A DNA stretch of 64,000 bases, from positions 3,720,001-3,784,000 of the forward strand of contig NC_019751.1 of assembly GCF_000317435.1 (NCBI RefSeq), given 5' to 3'. Shown here piece by piece: positions 9,117 through 17,549 of this stretch (position 1 is the first letter of the stretch; each line of letters starts with the position of its first letter). Made by a program: the position numbers and the translations under genes. The stretch is from Calothrix sp. PCC 6303 (lineage in GTDB: Bacteria; Cyanobacteriota; Cyanobacteriia; Cyanobacteriales; Nostocaceae). The notes beneath the pieces are model-generated. The model saw nothing but the letters and a program-made list of their open reading frames with translations. It was not told the origin of the DNA and did not search any database.

Positions 9117-9656
9117 TTACACACCAGCAGCAGCTTTTTGTTTAGAATGTGGCTTCGCACCATCGGCAGCTATTGCTTCTCCTTCGATAAAGGAACGCAA
9201 CATCCAAGCCATTTCTTCATGTCCTTCCATCAAACCTGTCAAGAAGTCAGCGGTTCCCTCATCATGGAATTCTTCGCTGCACTTATTCACATGGTCGCGC
9301 AGGTTGCGGATCACTTGTTCATGGTCATCCACCAAACGCTCAACCATTCCTGTTGCTGTCGGAATATCACCAGCGTGTTCTTTGAGAGAGGTTAGTTTCA
9401 AGAATCCTTCCATTGTTCCTATTGGATAGCCACCTAACGCTCTCACTCGTTCCGCAACGGAATCAATAGTTAGTGTTAAAGTTTGATAGTGTTCTTCCCA
9501 CAATTGGTGTAGAGTTCTAAATTGAGGACCAACAACGTCCCAGTGGTATTTCTTGGTTTTTACCAATAACAAGTAACTATCAGCCAAGTCTTTATTTAAA
9601 AGCTCAATTACCCCTTGACGTTGCTCTGATGTGAGACCAATATTTAGCTTACGCAT
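9117..9656 (-). CDS. dps: Dps family ferritin-like protein
   Basis: 179-residue Dps/bacterioferritin-fold protein, expected to oxidise and store iron and protect DNA under oxidative stress or starvation. The inter-subunit ferroxidase ligands are visible: His38 in KYHWDVVG, His50 in RTLHQLWEEHY, and Asp65 and Glu69 in IDSVAERVRALGG. The rest, GMVERLVDDHEQVIRNLRDHV and GTADFLTGLMEGHEEMAWMLRSF, is the standard last two helices. The short tail (GAKPHSKQKAAAGV) is basic. It is followed by the ChaB-domain gene in a probable operon. Confidence 0.93.
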   Translation of the reverse strand: MRKLNIGLTSEQRQGVIELLNKDLADSYLLLVKTKKYHWDVVGPQFRTLHQLWEEHYQTLTLTIDSVAERVRALGGYPIGTMEGFLKLTSLKEHAGDIPTATGMVERLVDDHEQVIRNLRDHVNKCSEEFHDEGTADFLTGLMEGHEEMAWMLRSFIEGEAIAADGAKPHSKQKAAAGV

Positions 9657-9864
9657 TTAGTACCTTTCCTTAATATTTGTTCATCAACTTAACTTCATTA
9701 AACATTCATTTTTCGATCTAACAATCAACCAAAGGTAGTAGTTGTAGGGTAGAGAATTTTAACTGAAGACAGATAATCGGTGGCAATATAACTTAATTCC
9801 ATAAATTGATATTGCTCAAAAGTTGGCAGAATATTTATCCCTAAATTCATCCAGAGGAGGCAAC

Positions 9865-10455
9865 ATGCGAGAAATAACTTATTACGTAGCTTGCAGCGTT
9901 GATGGATATATTGCTCACATTGACGGATCACACGACGGCTTTTCCCAAGATCGTAAATATTTGGCAGATTTATTTGCTGCTTTTCCGGAAACTGTTCCAT
10001 CTCACCTTCGTGATGCGATGGGTATACATGCTGAAAATCAGTGGTTTGATATTGTTTTCATGGGTCGAAAAACTTACGAGATAGGACTGAAGGAAGGGAT
10101 TACAAATCCCTACTCACACATGAAACAGTATCTTTTTTCACGCAGTATGAAAAAAAGCCCAGATGAGAATGTTGAACTTGTTTCAGATAATGCTATTGAG
10201 TTAGTCAAATGTCTCAAGGCTCAACCAGGTAAGGGTATTTGGCTTTGTGGTGGTGCAGATTTAGCCACAACGCTTTTTACTAACAAATTAATTGATCAGC
10301 TAATCTTGAAGGTAAACCCATTTTTAATGGGGTCAGGTATTTCACTTTTCTCTGGAGTGATTCCGCAAACTGCTTTAAAACTGACTAACACCAGGTTATT
10401 TCATAATGGAGTCTTGATGCTGCACTACAACCTCATGGGTGCATCCGCATTGTAA
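9865..10455 (+). CDS. Dihydrofolate-reductase-like (RibD C-terminal domain) protein
   Basis: 196 residues from the ATG at 9865, chosen because AGGAGG (9855-9860) sits 4 nt upstream; the frame extends further upstream to 9823 but those codons look non-coding. The fold is the RibD-C/DHFR-like NADPH-dependent reductase: EITYYVACSVDGYIAHIDGS at the N-terminus, then DIVFMGRKTYEIGL, KGIWLCGGADLATTLF and QLILKVNPFLMGSGISLF. Family members of this size (YyaP/YwjB type) have unknown substrates. It stands alone, divergent from dps. Confidence 0.85.
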   Translation: MREITYYVACSVDGYIAHIDGSHDGFSQDRKYLADLFAAFPETVPSHLRDAMGIHAENQWFDIVFMGRKTYEIGLKEGITNPYSHMKQYLFSRSMKKSPDENVELVSDNAIELVKCLKAQPGKGIWLCGGADLATTLFTNKLIDQLILKVNPFLMGSGISLFSGVIPQTALKLTNTRLFHNGVLMLHYNLMGASAL

Positions 10456-10470
10456 CCCTGTCTAGCTTTG

Positions 10471-10545
10471 AAAAATTATAACCTTTGTGGTGTGTGCGGG
10501 CATCTTGCCCGCTTTCCATATACAAATTAGGCGCTTAACAGCTTA
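10471..10545. repeat. Dispersed repeat, copy 1 of 2
   Basis: About 75 bp beginning AAAAATTATAACCTTTGTGG and containing the hairpin GCGGGCATCTTGCCCGC, then TATACAAATTAG and GCGCTTAACAGCTTA. A near-identical copy is at 61616-61687. Both are intergenic, immediately after or between genes. Confidence 0.8.
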
Positions 10546-10606
10546 GGCAGGTTTTGCTTGCAATTGCTGCCTGAGTTTATAATCCCCCTTGCTTCAGCCC
10601 AGTATG

Positions 10607-11653
10607 TCAATGAGTCAATTCTGTGGGAGTGATACCAATTTTAATTTTTTGATTTTGGCGGAGAACGGTTAAATAAGATAAACTTTGATTCGTTTGGTCA
10701 CTGAGGTGTTTTTGTAATTCATCGATACTTCTCACGGGTTTGTTATTAAAGCCCACAATTACATCACCTTTGAGTAAACCAGCTTTTCGGGCTGGACTGC
10801 CGCTTTCTGTAGAAATTACCAAGACTCCGCCGTTATCTGCTAATTCGTGATATAAAACTATCCGGCGGGACATTTGCACATTTTGCCCAGCAATACCGAT
10901 GTATGCACGGCGGAATTTTCCACCACCCATCAATGCAGGAATTACGGTCTTAGCAGTATTAATTGGTACAGCAAAGCATAGTCCTTGAGCGGAGGCAATT
11001 ATCGCTGTGTTGATACCGATAACTTCACCGTAGGAAGTCATTAAAGGTCCACCAGAGTTTCCGGGGTTGAGGGCTGCATCAGTTTGGATTACATTATCAA
11101 TTAAGCGACCAGAACGACTTCTAAAGCTGCGTCCGATGGCACTAATGACACCACTGGTGACTGTGGTTTGAAAACCGTAAGGATTGCCGATAGCGATCGC
11201 TAACTGCCCAACACGTACTAAATTGGAGTCACCTAATTTTGCCACAACTAGGTTAGGAGCATGAATTCTAATTACGGCTAAATCACTATCGGGGTCATCT
11301 CCGATAATTTCGGCATTATAATTGCGACCATCTGCCAACATCACCTCAATATTTGTGGCTTTATCCACTACATGACTATTGGTGAGGATGTAACCATCGG
11401 GTGTAAAAATGACTCCCGAACCGTTACCACGCACTTCCTGAGTGTAATTTTGGTAGTAACGACTACGGGAGTTGACTTGTCGCTGCACCTCAATATTTAC
11501 AACAGCATGACTTACTTTTTGAACAACACCAACAACAGCTTGTGAATAAGCATCCAGGATTCTTTCATCAGTGTCACGGGAATCCCTGGAGTTTTTTTTA
11601 ACATTATCGCCAGAAAAAATATCATCTGATGAGTAGTTGGGATATTCTCTCAT
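10607..11653 (-). CDS. Deg/HtrA-type trypsin-like serine protease with one PDZ domain
   Basis: 348 residues. The catalytic triad is visible as His94 (TNSHVVD), Asp124 (DPDSDLAVIRI) and Ser200 (LNPGNSGGPL), followed by one PDZ domain at about 255-335 (SPARKAGLLKGDVIVGFNNKPV). Unlike the classical cyanobacterial HhoA/HhoB/HtrA, the N-terminus (MREYPNYSSDDIFSGDNVKK) is hydrophilic, with no signal peptide or anchor, so the enzyme is predicted to stay in the cytoplasm. No transmembrane anchor can be recovered upstream. Confidence 0.92.
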   Translation of the reverse strand: MREYPNYSSDDIFSGDNVKKNSRDSRDTDERILDAYSQAVVGVVQKVSHAVVNIEVQRQVNSRSRYYQNYTQEVRGNGSGVIFTPDGYILTNSHVVDKATNIEVMLADGRNYNAEIIGDDPDSDLAVIRIHAPNLVVAKLGDSNLVRVGQLAIAIGNPYGFQTTVTSGVISAIGRSFRSRSGRLIDNVIQTDAALNPGNSGGPLMTSYGEVIGINTAIIASAQGLCFAVPINTAKTVIPALMGGGKFRRAYIGIAGQNVQMSRRIVLYHELADNGGVLVISTESGSPARKAGLLKGDVIVGFNNKPVRSIDELQKHLSDQTNQSLSYLTVLRQNQKIKIGITPTELTH

Positions 11654-11870
11654 GTGTTTGTCAATCCTAAATTAATTGAGGGTGTTTAGGATTTACGCGC
11701 AGAGTTACATAAAAGGGCTAGAAACAGAGTAAGTTCAATTATGCGATGTTTTTCTGGAACATCGCATAATTTACACAATTGCCAATATTAACTAGTGTTA
11801 GTCAGTAGTTTCAACTTCGCTCAACCACCAACAGATTGCTAAGGAATCTAGTCTCATTTTAGCGAAAATC

Positions 11871-12386
11871 CTAGCCCCCCATATATTTACTTGCCATTTG
11901 CATTGCATCAGCGATATCGACATCACCATCTCCATCAGCATCTAAGAATGAATTGAGGATGGGATTTCCACCACCTTGCTTATCTGCACCAGAATTGAGT
12001 ACATTTAAAATCACAGGTACCAACATGGGTAACATACCCTGAATCATTCCTGCATCTAATCCTGTACGCTGAGATGCAATTTCAGCCACTTGCTGCTGCA
12101 TCTCAGGTGAAAACAAGGAACTGACAGCATTAGGATTACTAGAATTTCCCGCAAACTGTCCAACTAATTCTTGAACTGCACCTTGTCCCTCATTTGCTTG
12201 TTTATCCTGTAAAGCTGAACGCACTTGTCCACCAACAACAGACATTAAACCTTGCATTGCTGAAGAATCAGCACCAGAGTTACCACCTAACTGTTGTACA
12301 GCGTTCATAATCCCACCCAGTTGAGCTAAATTAGCCTGTTGATTGGGGTTAGCCACTGCACCGAGGATTTGATCGAAAAGTCCCAT
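11871..12386 (-). CDS. DUF937 (YidB-like) protein with C-terminal calcium-loop motif
   Basis: 171 residues. The first 140 match DUF937: GLFDQILGAV, a Gln/Asn-rich linker, VQELVGQF, and GLDAGMIQGMLPMLVPVILNVL. The end carries SFLDADGDGDVDIADAM, which matches a dockerin/EF-hand calcium-binding loop (D-x-D-x-D-x-D spacing). No signal peptide is seen. Function unknown; some DUF937 proteins are cell-surface or stress associated. Confidence 0.8.
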   Translation of the reverse strand: MGLFDQILGAVANPNQQANLAQLGGIMNAVQQLGGNSGADSSAMQGLMSVVGGQVRSALQDKQANEGQGAVQELVGQFAGNSSNPNAVSSLFSPEMQQQVAEIASQRTGLDAGMIQGMLPMLVPVILNVLNSGADKQGGGNPILNSFLDADGDGDVDIADAMQMASKYMGG

Positions 12387-12564
12387 ACTTTGGGTTCTCC
12401 ATTGGTTCTCATTGCCACCAAATTGTCACATATTATTGGTAAACAGTAACCATGTAAGCAATTTTCTCATTACTTGTTACTTATTACTCATTACTTGTTT
12501 TTTAAGGAATCCTCTTGACCTGATTGTATCCAAATTTATTCACATTCATTAAAAATAAAAATCT

Positions 12565-14283
12565 ATGGAAGCGAACCAATCACAAATCAGCCCCAATCCG
12601 GAAACCTCTAGATTTGAAGGTTTTTTTCTGCAAATGGTGACACCAGGTTTAGAAAATGAATGTCGAGAAATAGTTGAAAAAGTTCTCGGTGCAGATTGGC
12701 AAGTTAAATCAATTGGTGATAATTCCACCGAATTTGAAATCAGTCTTAGGGATGATGCTTTATCTAGCAAAGATGCATGGGATAAAAGTTACAACATGCG
12801 ATCGCAACCTGGTGTCATCGATGCTGAACCATTATTTGCAGTTCCAGTTGCTGATATTAAACCCGACTTAGATCTTTCTAGAGAACTTTTCAGCGATGAA
12901 ATTGCCAAAGAAAGCGGTGATGTCACCTGGGGACTTCAGCAAATGCGGGTTTTAGATGTTTGGCAAAAATATTTTCCTGATCCTAATAAACTACCAGGTC
13001 ATGGCATTGTTATTGGTCATCCGGATACTGGCTACACCCAACACCCCGAAGTTATCAATAATTTGTTATTAGACAAGGGCTTTAATTATATTAAACGCAC
13101 CAAAGATCCTTTGGATACCCTGGAAACATCAGGGGGAGAAATTATTAATAATCCTGGTCATGGAACATCCACTGCTAGTTTAATAATTAGTCCTCCAGGG
13201 GCGCAAGGTAATTATGCTAATGGTAAATATGTCACAGGTGTGGCTCCAGGGGCAAAAGTGCTTCCTTTACGAGTTACCTATTCAGTTGTGCTTTTGAGTA
13301 CCCGCAGTTTAGCTGAAGCAATTGAGTATGCCACAGATAACGGCTGTCATGTAATTACAATTAGCTTGGGTACCGGTTTACCAAACCGACGTTTGCGTAG
13401 TGCCATCCTTTATGCCCAAAAGCGAGGTGTAATAATTGTTGCCGCATCCGGGACAATGATTCCCTATGTTGTTTACCCTGCGGCATATGATGAGGTGATT
13501 GCGGTGACGGGTTCTAATATTCGTCGAGAAATATGGGGAGGTGCATCACGAGGTAAAAAGGTTGATGTTACTGCACCTGGACAAGCACTTTGGCACGCCA
13601 AAACCCGTAAAGAAAACGGTGAATTGACATATAACATTGAGCAGGATTCAGGGACATCTTTCTCAGCCCCATTAGTCGCCGGAGTCGCTGCATTATGGTT
13701 ATCTTATCACGGTCGAGATCAATTAATTGAACGTTACGGAGCCGAAAATATTCCCTCTATTTTTAATCAGTTATTGCGAGATAGTTGTGAAAAATTCCCC
13801 ACTTGGAAACCAAATAAATTTGGGGCTGGAATTGTTAATGCTGAGAAATTACTTGCTACACCGCTACCTGATAATGTAAATAACTCGTTTATTTCCTCCG
13901 CACTGGCATTACAACAGCATAGCCCCGTTGATAGTGGGGAGATAGAGACATTTGAGCATTTATTTGAGTCGCAAATTCCGACATCTAACTCGATATCTAA
14001 AATGTCAAAGCTTAACTCATCTTTGGCTCAACTATTACAAACTGATGAAAACCATTTACCAGAGAAGTTGAAACAAGTTGGGAAAGAATTAGCATTTCAC
14101 TTTGCCACAAATCCGGAATTATATCAGGAATTTGTTTCGGCTTTACAGGATGAGGAAGAAACAGTTGCACAAGGTTTGCTGGGAACTCAATTGGAATCGC
14201 CAGGGAACAAATCATTAAGCAATATACTTTTACAGCAAGGTGTTTCTAATGTTTTGCATGATCAATTGAGTCGTGAGAATTGA
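12565..14283 (+). CDS. S8 family (subtilisin-like) serine peptidase, cytosolic form
   Basis: 572 residues. An N-terminal domain of about 120 residues precedes the catalytic domain. The triad is Asp154 (GHPDTGYTQHPEV), His199 (NNPGHGTSTASL) and Ser365 (DSGTSFSAPLVAGVAALWL). The position that normally supplies the oxyanion-hole Asn (AAGN) reads AASGT (293-297), so Asn appears to be replaced. No signal peptide is seen. The C-terminal 140 residues are a non-catalytic, helical, low-similarity tail. Start ATG at 12565 follows an AT-rich leader. Confidence 0.88.
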   Translation: MEANQSQISPNPETSRFEGFFLQMVTPGLENECREIVEKVLGADWQVKSIGDNSTEFEISLRDDALSSKDAWDKSYNMRSQPGVIDAEPLFAVPVADIKPDLDLSRELFSDEIAKESGDVTWGLQQMRVLDVWQKYFPDPNKLPGHGIVIGHPDTGYTQHPEVINNLLLDKGFNYIKRTKDPLDTLETSGGEIINNPGHGTSTASLIISPPGAQGNYANGKYVTGVAPGAKVLPLRVTYSVVLLSTRSLAEAIEYATDNGCHVITISLGTGLPNRRLRSAILYAQKRGVIIVAASGTMIPYVVYPAAYDEVIAVTGSNIRREIWGGASRGKKVDVTAPGQALWHAKTRKENGELTYNIEQDSGTSFSAPLVAGVAALWLSYHGRDQLIERYGAENIPSIFNQLLRDSCEKFPTWKPNKFGAGIVNAEKLLATPLPDNVNNSFISSALALQQHSPVDSGEIETFEHLFESQIPTSNSISKMSKLNSSLAQLLQTDENHLPEKLKQVGKELAFHFATNPELYQEFVSALQDEEETVAQGLLGTQLESPGNKSLSNILLQQGVSNVLHDQLSREN

Positions 14284-14722
14284 TACTATAACGTTTCCCA
14301 ATCAAGCTAAATACAACCCCACCCCCTGCCCCTACCCCGCTAGCGGGGAGGCGAATAAAATCATCTTCCCTCCTCGCTAGCCTACGGTGTACACACATCT
14401 CTGTTTAAAATCGAAATCGTCGTAGATCCCCCTAAATCCCCCTTTTCAAGGGGGACTTTGAGAGGTATTCTGCCCCCTTTTTCTTGGCGTTCGCCTTTGG
14501 CGTGGCGAAGCCTCAGCCGCTCTGAAAGAGCTAGGGGGTTGGGGGATCGAAAAGACTTGTGTGTAAACTGTAGCCTCGCTAGCGGGGAGGGTTAGGGTGG
14601 GGTTCTTTTGTACCTCACCATTACAACCTGTGGGAATGAATAAATGTCTACCTAACCAAAACCCTCATATTGCCTAACTTCCACAAATTTGCCAAAATAA
14701 GGCAAACATTGAGTAAAAAGCG
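14284..14722. repeat. Intergenic island of nested repeats
   Basis: The 439-bp gap is almost wholly repeat DNA. An outer GC-rich palindromic repeat (CCCCGCTAGCGGGGAGG type) is interrupted by a 192-bp insert, 14382-14573, with imperfect inverted ends CTACGGTGTACACACA and TGTGTGTAAACTGTAG. The insert is flanked by the direct repeat CCTCGCTAGC (14372-14381 and 14574-14583). Inside it lies a further element, 14425-14548, bounded by GATCCCCC and GGGGGATC and related to 37004-37124. Confidence 0.75.
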
Positions 14723-16468
14723 ATGCAGCCAGGAACAACTCTCCGGAACCGCTATAAAATCATCAAACTACTGGAGGAAGGGGGTTTTGGCGAAACCTTT
14801 CTGGCTGAGGATTTAAATATTCCTATTGATCCTAAGCCAAGATGTGTTGTTAAACGGCTGAAAACCGCAAATCTCAAAGCTGAGGACTTGGAGTGGTTAA
14901 AAAATGCCTTTGCAAAGGAAGCAGCCACTTTATACAATTTGGGCAGACTGCATCCACAAATTCCTGGTTTATCGGAATATTTTCAAGTTGGGAACGAATT
15001 TTACTTAGTTCAAGATTTTATTGATGGTGTTGAACTCACGAATATCATGACACCAGGGAAGAAAATTCCCGAAGTTGCTGTAATTCAACTTTTGACAGAA
15101 ATTTTAGAAGTATTGGCAGTTGTCCATCAAGAAAACATTATTCACCGTGATATTAAGCCACAAAATATCATGCGGCGTAAGGCTGATGGAAAAATTATCT
15201 TAATTGACTTTGGTGCAGTCAAACAAATCATGGTGAAAAACACTGGGCAAACCAGTTTAACTGTGGGAATTGGGACACCCGGTTTTATGCCAGTAGAGCA
15301 AATTATGGGGAAACCCAAATTAGCCAGCGATATCTATGCTGTGGGGATGGTGGGTGTCCAAGCATTGACGGGAATCCCACCCCATTTATTGGATGATGAT
15401 GAAGATGGGGAAGTAATTTGGCAGGATAAAGTGAGTGTGAGTAGTCGCTTTGTCGATCTTTTGGGAAAAATGGTAAATAGTCGCGCTAGTCAGCGTTATC
15501 AAAGTGCAGCAGAAGCTTTGGAAGCTATGAAATTATTGAGTCAACCTGTTAATAAGTCACCAAACCCACCACAAAATCAACCCATTGCCCCAACGGTTAT
15601 TATCTCACCAGGTTTACCCCTGCAAGTATTTCAATTTCAAACTGTCACCGTTGATAAAAGAGGGAAGGTGACAAAGCGGGGGGAAAAGCAAGCAAGATTT
15701 TTTGTCGAAAAATTGGGAAATGGTGTCAGCTTGGAGATGGTAGAGATACCAGGAGGAACATTTATGATGGGTTCCCCAGAAACGGAAGCAGGAACAAGGG
15801 ACAATGAAAGTCCGCAGCATCGAGTTACTGTTCCCAGATTCTTTATGGGGAAATATGTTGTTACCCAAGCACAGTATCAAGCGATTATGAAAAAAGGAAT
15901 GATAGGTCAAATATTTGGGGGTAATTCTAGTAATTCCGATCCTGACCCTTCTGATTTTAAAGGTGCAAATCGACCTGTAGAAACAGTATCTTGGGATGAT
16001 GCAGTTGGATTTTGTCAGAAAATCAGCCAAAAAACAGGAAAAACCTATAGATTACCCAGCGAAGCCGAATGGGAATATGCATGTCGCGCGGGTACAACTA
16101 CACCTTTTTATTTTGGTGAGACAATCACTACTGATTTAGCTAATTTTGATGGAAATCACACCTACGCTTATGCACCGAAAGGGGTTTATAGAAAAGAAAC
16201 AACAGAAGTAGGTAAATTTCCACCTAACGCCTTTGGTTTGTACGATATGCATGGAAATGTTTGGGAATGGTGCCAAGATTCAGGGCATAGCAATTATAAT
16301 GGCGCACCAACCGATGGTAATGCCTGGATTGATAATAATCAAAATAAGCTTCTACGTGGTGGTTCTTGGTACAACTACCCAAAGGTCTCTCACAGTGCCT
16401 ATCGCTATATCATTACGCGCGAATATCGTAAAAACAACGTCGGTTTTCGTTTAGTATTCTCTCCGTAA
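14723..16468 (+). CDS. Serine/threonine protein kinase fused to a formylglycine-generating-enzyme-like (FGE-sulfatase) domain
   Basis: 581 residues. The kinase domain (10-270) has the glycine loop EEGGFGETF, Lys44 in CVVKRLK, catalytic HRDIKPQN (141-148), DFG (162-164) and GTPGFMPVEQ in the activation segment. A Pro-rich linker (275-300) leads to an FGE-sulfatase domain (337-580): MVEIPGGTFMMGSPE, RPVETVSWDDAVGFCQK, YRLPSEAEWEYACRAGT, FGLYDMHGNVWEWCQD and LLRGGSWYN. In cyanobacteria such fusions are common; the FGE-like part is often thought to bind ligand or modify a target, but its role is unproven. The stop TAA is followed in the same frame by the Rpn remnant. Confidence 0.93.
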   Translation: MQPGTTLRNRYKIIKLLEEGGFGETFLAEDLNIPIDPKPRCVVKRLKTANLKAEDLEWLKNAFAKEAATLYNLGRLHPQIPGLSEYFQVGNEFYLVQDFIDGVELTNIMTPGKKIPEVAVIQLLTEILEVLAVVHQENIIHRDIKPQNIMRRKADGKIILIDFGAVKQIMVKNTGQTSLTVGIGTPGFMPVEQIMGKPKLASDIYAVGMVGVQALTGIPPHLLDDDEDGEVIWQDKVSVSSRFVDLLGKMVNSRASQRYQSAAEALEAMKLLSQPVNKSPNPPQNQPIAPTVIISPGLPLQVFQFQTVTVDKRGKVTKRGEKQARFFVEKLGNGVSLEMVEIPGGTFMMGSPETEAGTRDNESPQHRVTVPRFFMGKYVVTQAQYQAIMKKGMIGQIFGGNSSNSDPDPSDFKGANRPVETVSWDDAVGFCQKISQKTGKTYRLPSEAEWEYACRAGTTTPFYFGETITTDLANFDGNHTYAYAPKGVYRKETTEVGKFPPNAFGLYDMHGNVWEWCQDSGHSNYNGAPTDGNAWIDNNQNKLLRGGSWYNYPKVSHSAYRYIITREYRKNNVGFRLVFSP

Positions 16469-17215
16469 GGATTCCCTTACCCTTTTTCACTCATCGATCG
16501 CCCACCAGAAACGGCTAATCTCTACCAATTTTCCTCCATCGAAGTCAAACAAACAGCCTTTAGAATCGACGGTGTATTTCTTCCGGTTCAAAATGAAGAA
16601 AACCCAATTTACTTTGTTGAGGTTCAATTTCAACCCGATTCTGACATCTATTCCCGCATAGTTTCCGAAGTATTTTTATACTTGCGACAAAATCCATGTA
16701 AAAATACTTGGCGAGGAGTAGTCATCCATCCTAATCGCAATACTGACACGGGAGAAACCAAAGATTGTCACGAATTCTTTACCAGTCAACGCATTACCCG
16801 AATTTATTTAAACGAATTGGGTGAAACTGCATCACTGCCCATTGGTATTGCTACCATTAAATTAATCATAGAAAATGAAGATACAGCCATTGCCACAGCT
16901 AAAGAACTAATAGAACGCACCAAGCAAACTGGTAACTTACGATTGCAGCAAAAGCGACTATTAGAAATAATTGAAACAATCTTGGTATATAAATTTCCCA
17001 AAATGACAAGAAAGGAGATAGAAACAATGTTTGGGTTAAGCGATTTGAAACAAACACGGGTATATCAAGAAGGAAAAGAGGAAGGAACTCAAGTTGGACG
17101 CTTGGAAGCCAAGTTAGAAACGATTCCCAAGCTGCTAGCATTGGGTTTGACTGTCGAAAAAATAGCGGAAGTGCTGGGTTTAGATATTAACCAAGTCCAG
17201 GAAGCCAGTAAGTAG
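16469..17215 (+). pseudogene. 5'-truncated Rpn-family (DUF2887, PD-(D/E)XK) nuclease gene
   Basis: The frame right after the kinase TAA is open and encodes the family core FRIDGVFLP, YFVEVQFQPDSDIYSR and LYLRQN, then SLPIGIATIKLIIENE and KMTRKEIETMFGLSDLKQTRVYQE. The paralogue at 30056-30835 is collinear but begins with about 22 extra residues (MKTDSIFYRLFQEFPSIFFE) that are missing here. No ATG or ribosome binding site is present ahead of the conserved core; the first usable start is TTG at 16682, which would skip the catalytic strands. The gene therefore looks truncated at its 5' end by the junction with the kinase gene. Confidence 0.75.
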
Positions 17216-17549
17216 GATGATATAGATTAAGTTAAGCGTGCCTTTGGCAACCACTTTGTGGTATCGCTCAAAATAACGAGGACTGATTTTTAGCCCTTTT
17301 CTTTGACTACGCGATCGCGTAAACGATCCAATACCTTTACAGAGTAGTCCTTTTTCTCATCTGATAACAAAAAATGATTTTGACAAGGTTGGACGCAGTG
17401 ATAGTTTAGAGATTGGGAAGCCTAGCAAAAACGTGATACTCCTATGGAGTGGTCTTTGACCATGGGGCAAAATATCCAGGTAAAATATCAAGAGTATGAA
17501 ATCTCGTTTTTCCCAAAGCGAAAACCCTAAATAATCCTATATTTTCCCC
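17216..17549. other. Intergenic region, no gene seen
   Basis: 334 bp containing a HIP1-like GCGATCGCG near 17309 and AT-rich DNA. No reading frame, RNA or clear repeat was recognised. It should carry the promoter of the GTPase gene at 17550. Confidence 0.5.
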
